Source of the DNA: Pseudomonadota bacterium
GTDB taxonomy: Bacteria > Pseudomonadota > Alphaproteobacteria > Azospirillales > Azospirillaceae
Direction of reading: 5' to 3'
DNA: 9,409 bases
Assembly: GCA_023416195.1 (NCBI GenBank)
Contig: JAEZID010000578.1
Span: 1-9,409 of the forward strand
Shown: piece by piece, positions 5,709 through 9,409 of the stretch
Position numbering within the stretch: the first letter of the stretch is position 1
How the letters are laid out: each line of letters starts with the position of its first letter
Program-made: the position numbers and the translations under genes
The notes under the pieces: generated by a model
The model's input: the letters and a program-made list of their open reading frames with translations, nothing else
The model's database searches: none
Told to the model about the DNA's origin: nothing

Positions 5709-6902
5709 ATGCCCATCATCAACCGCATCGCCGAGTTCCACGCGGACATGACCGCGTGGCGGCGCGACATCCACACCCATCCCGAACTGGGGTACGAGGA
5801 GCATCGCACCTCCGACATCGTGGCCGCCAAGCTGGCCGAGTGGGGCATCGCGGTGCACCGCGGCCTTGCCGGCACCGGAGTGGTCGGCACGCTGAAGGGC
5901 CGGGGCGAGGGCGCGCGGGCCATCGGGCTGCGCGCCGACATGGACGCGCTGCCGATGCCGGAGGCGAACACGTTCGATCACGCCTCGCGCCACGACGGCA
6001 AGATGCACGCCTGCGGCCACGACGGCCACACCACCATGCTGCTGGGTGCCGCCCGCTATCTGGCGGAAACGCGCAACTTCGACGGCACCGTGCATTTCAT
6101 CTTCCAGCCCGCCGAGGAAGGGCGCGGCGGCGGCCGGCGCATGATCGAGGAAGGGCTGTTCCGGCAGTTCGACTGCGAACAGGTCTACGGCCTGCACAAC
6201 TGGCCGGACCTGCCGGCGAACACCATCGCCGTGCATCCCGGCCCGGTGATGGCGGCGGCCGACCAGTTCACCATCACCGTGGACGGCCACGGCGGCCACG
6301 CCGCGATCCCGCACAAGGCGGTCGATCCGGTTCTGGTCGCCGCGCACATCATCACGGCGGTGCAGAGCCTCGTCAGCCGCTTCACCGACCCGGCGGACAG
6401 CGCGGTCGTCTCCGTCACCTGGGTGCAGGCCGGCACGACCTACAACGTCATCCCCGACGAGGCGAAGCTGCACGGCACCGTGCGCACCTTCAACGAGGCC
6501 ACCCGCGCCCGCATCGAGCAGCAGCTGGGCCGCATGGCCGAGAGCATCGCCGCCGGCTTTGGCGCGAAGGCGTCGCTGGAGTTCCGCCCCGGCTACCCGG
6601 CGACCGTCAACACCGAGGCCGAGGCGCGCGTCGCCGCCGCCGTCGCCGCCAAGGTGGTGGGCGAGGCCAACCTGTCCTGGGCCCCCGACCCGACCACGGC
6701 GGCGGAGGATTTCGGCTACATGCTGCGCGAACGGCCGGGCGCCTACATCTGGCTCGGCCACGGCGCGCAAGGCAACGATGGGCATGGCGGCCCCGGTTGC
6801 CGGCTGCACAACCCGCACTACGACTTCAACGACGACATCCTGACCACGGGCGCCAGCTATTGGGCCACGCTGGTCGAAACCATCCTGCCACGGAGCGCCT
6901 GA
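5709..6902 (+). CDS. M20-family metallo-amidohydrolase (hippurate/N-acyl-amino acid hydrolase type)
   Basis: Cytoplasmic metal-dependent amidohydrolase that in this family cleaves N-acyl amino acids (hippurate, N-acetyl amino acids, indole-acetyl amino acids) to acid and amino acid. At 397 aa it has the usual length. The N-terminus shows RRDIHTHPELGYEE (18-31). The two-metal centre is visible as MHACGHDGHT (C102, H104), PAEEG (E136, E137), GLHNWP (H163) and the C-terminal LHNPHYDFND (H367). The lid domain lies near 185-295, with GGHAAIPH (195-202). TTAAEDFGYM (329-338) is typical of the aminoacylase-like clade. No signal peptide is seen. The ATG at 5709 has only a weak ribosome site, so translation may depend partly on coupling from the GST gene. 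The lipoprotein gene follows after 4 bases. The exact substrate cannot be told from sequence; N-acyl amino acid deacylase is the safest reading. Confidence 0.95.
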   Translation: MPIINRIAEFHADMTAWRRDIHTHPELGYEEHRTSDIVAAKLAEWGIAVHRGLAGTGVVGTLKGRGEGARAIGLRADMDALPMPEANTFDHASRHDGKMHACGHDGHTTMLLGAARYLAETRNFDGTVHFIFQPAEEGRGGGRRMIEEGLFRQFDCEQVYGLHNWPDLPANTIAVHPGPVMAAADQFTITVDGHGGHAAIPHKAVDPVLVAAHIITAVQSLVSRFTDPADSAVVSVTWVQAGTTYNVIPDEAKLHGTVRTFNEATRARIEQQLGRMAESIAAGFGAKASLEFRPGYPATVNTEAEARVAAAVAAKVVGEANLSWAPDPTTAAEDFGYMLRERPGAYIWLGHGAQGNDGHGGPGCRLHNPHYDFNDDILTTGASYWATLVETILPRSA

Positions 6903-6906
6903 CCGC

Positions 6907-7383
6907 ATGCGAGTGCCGACCACCCCCGCCGCCGCCCTTCTCGCCTTCGCCGTCGCCCTGCCTCTTCTGGGCGCCTGCCAGACGACATCGGAGGGGGCGG
7001 GGGCGCCGCGTTCGCTGATCCCCGCCGACGCCGCCCCCGGCACCTATTGGCAGGGTGACCGCAGCCAGGCGTTCGAGCGCGCCTACGTCGTCGCCCGCAC
7101 CCCCCAGGACTGGGAGGATCTGTGGGCCCGCGTCGGCGAGCCCGCGCCGGCGCCGCTGCCGGACGGCCAGATGGCGGTCGCCGTGTTCGTCGGCCCGCGC
7201 GACACGGCGGGGTACGGCGTCAGCATCGACCGCGTGCAGGTGACCGGAGGCGACCTGATCGTCGGCTACCACGAGCGCGTCCCCGGCCCGACGCAGGCGG
7301 TGGCGCAGATGCAGACCAGCCCCTACGCCGTGCGCCTGCTGCCGAAGGTCGCCGGCACGCCGAAGTTCCAGCGGGAGAAGTGA
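6907..7383 (+). CDS. PrcB-like lipoprotein, 158 aa
   Basis: Predicted secreted lipoprotein. Residues 1-23 are a signal peptide ending in the lipobox LLGA-C24, and Q25 at +2 does not signal inner-membrane retention, so the outer membrane is likely. The mature part (about 60-150) resembles the PrcB C-terminal domain, known from the protease-associated protein PrcB of Treponema: the run from YVVARTPQDWEDLW (60-73) through MAVAVFVGPRDTAGYGVSI (89-107) to a polar strand and TSPYAVRLLPK (137-147) fits its order of elements. That assignment is by recall of the pattern, moderately sure. The start lies 4 bases after the amidohydrolase stop, with GGAG (6892-6895) inside the upstream gene, so the two are likely co-translated. 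No protease gene is next to it, so its partner is unknown. Confidence 0.88.
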   Translation: MRVPTTPAAALLAFAVALPLLGACQTTSEGAGAPRSLIPADAAPGTYWQGDRSQAFERAYVVARTPQDWEDLWARVGEPAPAPLPDGQMAVAVFVGPRDTAGYGVSIDRVQVTGGDLIVGYHERVPGPTQAVAQMQTSPYAVRLLPKVAGTPKFQREK

Positions 7384-7396
7384 CGCGACCATCATC

Positions 7397-7493
7397 GTAG
7401 GTTGGGTTGAGCGCAGCGAAACCCAACACACGTCGGTAGCGCAATGGGCCGCGCAACGATGTTGGGTTTCGGCTTTGCCTCAACCCAACCTAC
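7397..7493. repeat. Compound inverted repeat in the convergent gene junction
   Basis: Left arm 7397-7428 starts GTAGGTTGGGTTGAG and ends GAAACCCAACA. Right arm 7460-7493 is its near-perfect reverse complement, differing only in a few bases at the centre (GCGCAGC versus GCAAAGCC). Each arm is also an inverted repeat, pairing GTTGGGTT with AACCCAAC. The whole is thus two REP-like units head to head around a 31-base spacer. It sits between genes that converge at 7383 and 7509, where it can serve as a terminator in both directions. Related GGTTGGGTTTCGC...CAACCCAACC units occur in many bacterial genomes, as I recall. Confidence 0.85.
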
Positions 7494-7508
7494 ACATCAC
7501 ACGAGCCC

Positions 7509-8402
7509 TCACCGCTTCCCCGACGTCCTCGGGTCCAGCGCGTCCTGCAACCCGTCCCCCAGCAGGTTGACCGCGATCACCGTCAGGAAGATCAGCAGCC
7601 CCGGCCACACCGCCAGCAGCGGCGCGGTGCCGACCTGTTCCTGCGCGTTGGTCAGCATGTTGCCCCAGGAGGGCAGCGGCGGCTGGATGCCGAGGCCGAG
7701 GAAGCTCAGCACCGATTCCAGCAGGATCACGTTGCCGACCGTCAGCGTCGTCGCCACCACGGCGGGGGCCGCCACGTTCGGCAGGATGTGGGCCAGCATG
7801 ATGCGGCGGCTGCCCGCCCCCATCGCCACCGCTGCCCGCACATAGTCGCGCCGCCGCGCCGACAGGGTCGCCCCGCGCACCAGCCGCGCCACGGTGGTCC
7901 AGCCGAACAGCGCCACCAACACAACGATGCGCAGCAGGCTGGCGTCCTCCGCGCCCGCGACCTCCGGCGGGACGCCCAGCCGCGTCAGGTCGATGGCCCC
8001 CAGCACAATCAGCAGCGGCAGCAGCGGCAGGGCGATCAGCCCGTCGGTCAGCCGCATCAGCAGATCGTCCAGCCGCCCGCCGAAATAGCCCGCCAGAAGC
8101 CCGATCGCCGTCCCGATGATCCCCGAGGCCAGCGCCGCCGCCACCCCGACGAACAGCGACACCCGCCCGCCGTAGAGCAGCCGCACCAGCACGTCGCGCC
8201 CCAGCTCGTCGGTGCCCAGCGGGTGCGCCAGGGTCGGCGGGCCATAGCGGTCGAGCAGGCTGATCGCCGTCGCCTCCGTGCCCAGAGCCGTTTCCACCCA
8301 AGGGGCGGCCAGCGCCGCGCCGGCCAGAACCAGCAGCAGAACCGCGCTGGCGACCGCCAGACGGTGACGCCCGAAGCGCCGCAGGAAGCGCCGGCCCCTC
8401 AC
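7509..8402 (-). CDS. ABC transporter permease, DppC/OppC type
   Basis: Inner-membrane permease subunit of a dipeptide/oligopeptide/nickel-class ABC importer, pairing with the protein encoded just upstream. It has 297 aa, as usual. A first membrane helix lies at about 14-34, then the periplasmic stretch with the class hallmark HPLGTDELGRDVLVRLLYGG (60-79). The ATPase-contacting EAA loop is DYVRAAVAMGAG...HILPN (186-209), and SFLGLGIQPPLPSWGNML (233-250) is the family signature near the C-terminus. The GTG at 8402 is chosen: GGGAGGGG lies just before it, it overlaps the stop of the preceding gene by 4 bases (GTGA), and the resulting N-terminus RGRRFLRRFGRH is a typical positive leader. The transported substrate cannot be told. 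It appears to be the last gene of its operon. Confidence 0.95.
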   Translation of the reverse strand: MRGRRFLRRFGRHRLAVASAVLLLVLAGAALAAPWVETALGTEATAISLLDRYGPPTLAHPLGTDELGRDVLVRLLYGGRVSLFVGVAAALASGIIGTAIGLLAGYFGGRLDDLLMRLTDGLIALPLLPLLIVLGAIDLTRLGVPPEVAGAEDASLLRIVVLVALFGWTTVARLVRGATLSARRRDYVRAAVAMGAGSRRIMLAHILPNVAAPAVVATTLTVGNVILLESVLSFLGLGIQPPLPSWGNMLTNAQEQVGTAPLLAVWPGLLIFLTVIAVNLLGDGLQDALDPRTSGKR

Positions 8403-9364
8403 CCCTCCCCTCCCTGGAAGGACACGCGCGGGTCCAGCCCGGCGTAGGCGATGTCGGCCAGCAGGTTGCCGACCAGCGTGGTCAGCGTGGCGAACAGCAG
8501 CGCCACCAGCGCCACGTTCAGGTCGTTGCCCATGATGCTGTCGTAGATCAGCTTGCCCATGCCCGGCCACGCGAACATGGTCTCGGTCACCAGCGCGCCG
8601 GAGAACAGCACGCCGAACTCCAGCGCCACGACGGTGACGATGGGGATCAGCGCGTTGCGCAGCGCGTGCCGCCAGACGACGCGGTTTTCGCCCAGCCCCT
8701 TGGCGCGGGCGGTGCGGACATAGTCCTGGCGCAGTTCGCTCATCATCGCCGCGCGGACGTAGCGCGTGTAGCCGCCGATGCTGGCCAGCGTCAGCGAGGC
8801 CACCGGCAGCACGAGGTAGGGCAGCCGCTCCACCAGGCTCTCCCCGCCCACCGGGCCGAGGCCGGAGGCCGGCAGCCATTGCAGTTCGACCGCGAACAGC
8901 AGGATCAGCAGCAGCGCCAGCCAGAAGACCGGGACCGAGATGCCGGCGAAGCAGAACAGGTTGATGGCGTTGTCCGCCCAGCCGTGCGGCCGCCGCGCCG
9001 CGTAGACGCCGAGCGGCAGGGCCACCGCCACCGACAGCGCCATCGCCGCGCCCAGCAGCACCAGCGTATTGAGCAGGCGCGGCCCGAGCACCGTCAGCAC
9101 CGGCTGCGCGTAGAGCCGCGAATAGCCGAAGTCGCCGGCCAGGGCGGCGGAGAGCCAGTGCCAGTAACGTTCCAGCAGCGGCCGGTCGAGCCCGTACAGC
9201 GCCTTCAGCCGCGCCGCGTCGGCCGGCGTGGCGCGCGGGTTGCCGGCCAGCATCATGTCCACCGGATCGCCCGGCATCAGCGCCATCAGGACGGTGACGG
9301 CAAGGCTCATGAGCGCCAGGACGATGAGGGCCTGGAGCAGGCGGGAAGCGAGGAAGCGGGTCAT
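8399..9364 (-). CDS. ABC transporter permease, DppB/OppB type
   Basis: First inner-membrane permease of the same importer, 321 aa. It opens with FLASRLLQALIVLALMSLAV (4-23) and MPGDPVDMML (30-39), the standard DppB start with membrane helix 1 followed by the PGDP motif. LYGLDRPLLERYWHWL (56-71) and GDFGYS (77-82) follow as in the family. Further helices lie near 98-122, 135-160, 183-200, 242-262 and 284-308. The EAA loop is DYVRTARAKGLG...ALRNALIP (214-241). The C-terminus YAGLDPRVS is typical. The ATG at 9364 has GGAGGGGG about 11 bases upstream, inside the intergenic repeat. Its stop overlaps the next permease start. The substrate-binding protein and ATPases are not in the window and may lie upstream beyond the right edge. 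Confidence 0.96.
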   Translation of the reverse strand: MTRFLASRLLQALIVLALMSLAVTVLMALMPGDPVDMMLAGNPRATPADAARLKALYGLDRPLLERYWHWLSAALAGDFGYSRLYAQPVLTVLGPRLLNTLVLLGAAMALSVAVALPLGVYAARRPHGWADNAINLFCFAGISVPVFWLALLLILLFAVELQWLPASGLGPVGGESLVERLPYLVLPVASLTLASIGGYTRYVRAAMMSELRQDYVRTARAKGLGENRVVWRHALRNALIPIVTVVALEFGVLFSGALVTETMFAWPGMGKLIYDSIMGNDLNVALVALLFATLTTLVGNLLADIAYAGLDPRVSFQGGEG

Positions 9365-9373
9365 GGGCGTTTT

Positions 9374-9409
9374 GCCCCCTCCCCAACCCTCCCCCGCATC
9401 GCGGGAGAG
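9374..9409. repeat. Partial copy of the GC-rich intergenic repeat, cut by the window edge
   Basis: GCCCCCTCCCCAACCC (9374-9389) matches the reverse complement of the right end of the 4859-4954 element with one base difference, and the match continues through TCCCCC. A hairpin follows: CTCCCCCGC (9389-9397), ATC loop, GCGGGAGAG (9401-9409), with one C-A mismatch. It lies directly upstream of the DppB-type permease start and supplies its G-rich ribosome-binding sequence. Confidence 0.65.

Noticed and set aside
3207..7043. Very long minus-strand open frame (1278 codons) across hemN, GST and the amidohydrolase
   Set aside because: It lies antisense to three well-recognised genes; its product is an Arg/Gly/His/Ala/Val-rich composition typical of a shadow frame in GC-rich DNA, with no recognisable domain.
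8403..9386. Extension of the DppC-type frame upstream through the DppB-type gene (625 codons)
   Set aside because: The upstream part is an out-of-frame shadow of the DppB-type permease; family similarity and the ribosome site begin at the GTG at 8402.

Overview
The window looks like ordinary chromosomal DNA from a GC-rich alphaproteobacterium. My best guess is Azospirillum or a near relative in the Rhodospirillales. This rests on strong G/C preference at third codon positions, the style of the NhaA, HemN and DUF4112 proteins, a possible FNR/FixK-type site before hemN, and G/C-rich palindromic intergenic repeats. The genus is inference; no marker gene is present.

Layout, left to right. A small cysteine-motif (zinc-ribbon-like) protein on the minus strand (168-416) is followed by two terminator-like hairpins. 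A 394-base divergent spacer (417-810) separates it from the Na+/H+ antiporter gene nhaA (811-2022). Next, on the plus strand, come a DUF4112 membrane-associated protein (2109-2534), an unrecognised 224-residue protein (2651-3325), and hemN for oxygen-independent coproporphyrinogen III oxidase (3438-4841), whose upstream region carries a perfect TTGAC-N4-GTCAA dyad. After a structured repeat (4859-4954) comes a second plus-strand run: a Nu-type glutathione S-transferase-like protein (5055-5672), an M20-family amidohydrolase (5709-6902) and, 4 bases later, a PrcB-like lipoprotein (6907-7383). A large compound inverted repeat (7397-7493) fills the convergent junction with two minus-strand ABC permease genes of the dipeptide/oligopeptide/nickel class (7509-8402 and 8399-9364). 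Their binding protein and ATPases are not in the window.

How the genes work together. The permease pair clearly forms one translationally coupled unit. The GST, amidohydrolase and lipoprotein are probably co-transcribed, but their joint role is unknown. nhaA (ion and pH homeostasis) and hemN (low-oxygen haem synthesis) appear to be separate units. I found no mobile element, CRISPR array, tRNA, rRNA, phage gene or defence system, and nothing I would call a new biological system. The best leads are the intergenic repeats, the possible oxygen-control site at hemN, and two uncharacterised proteins.
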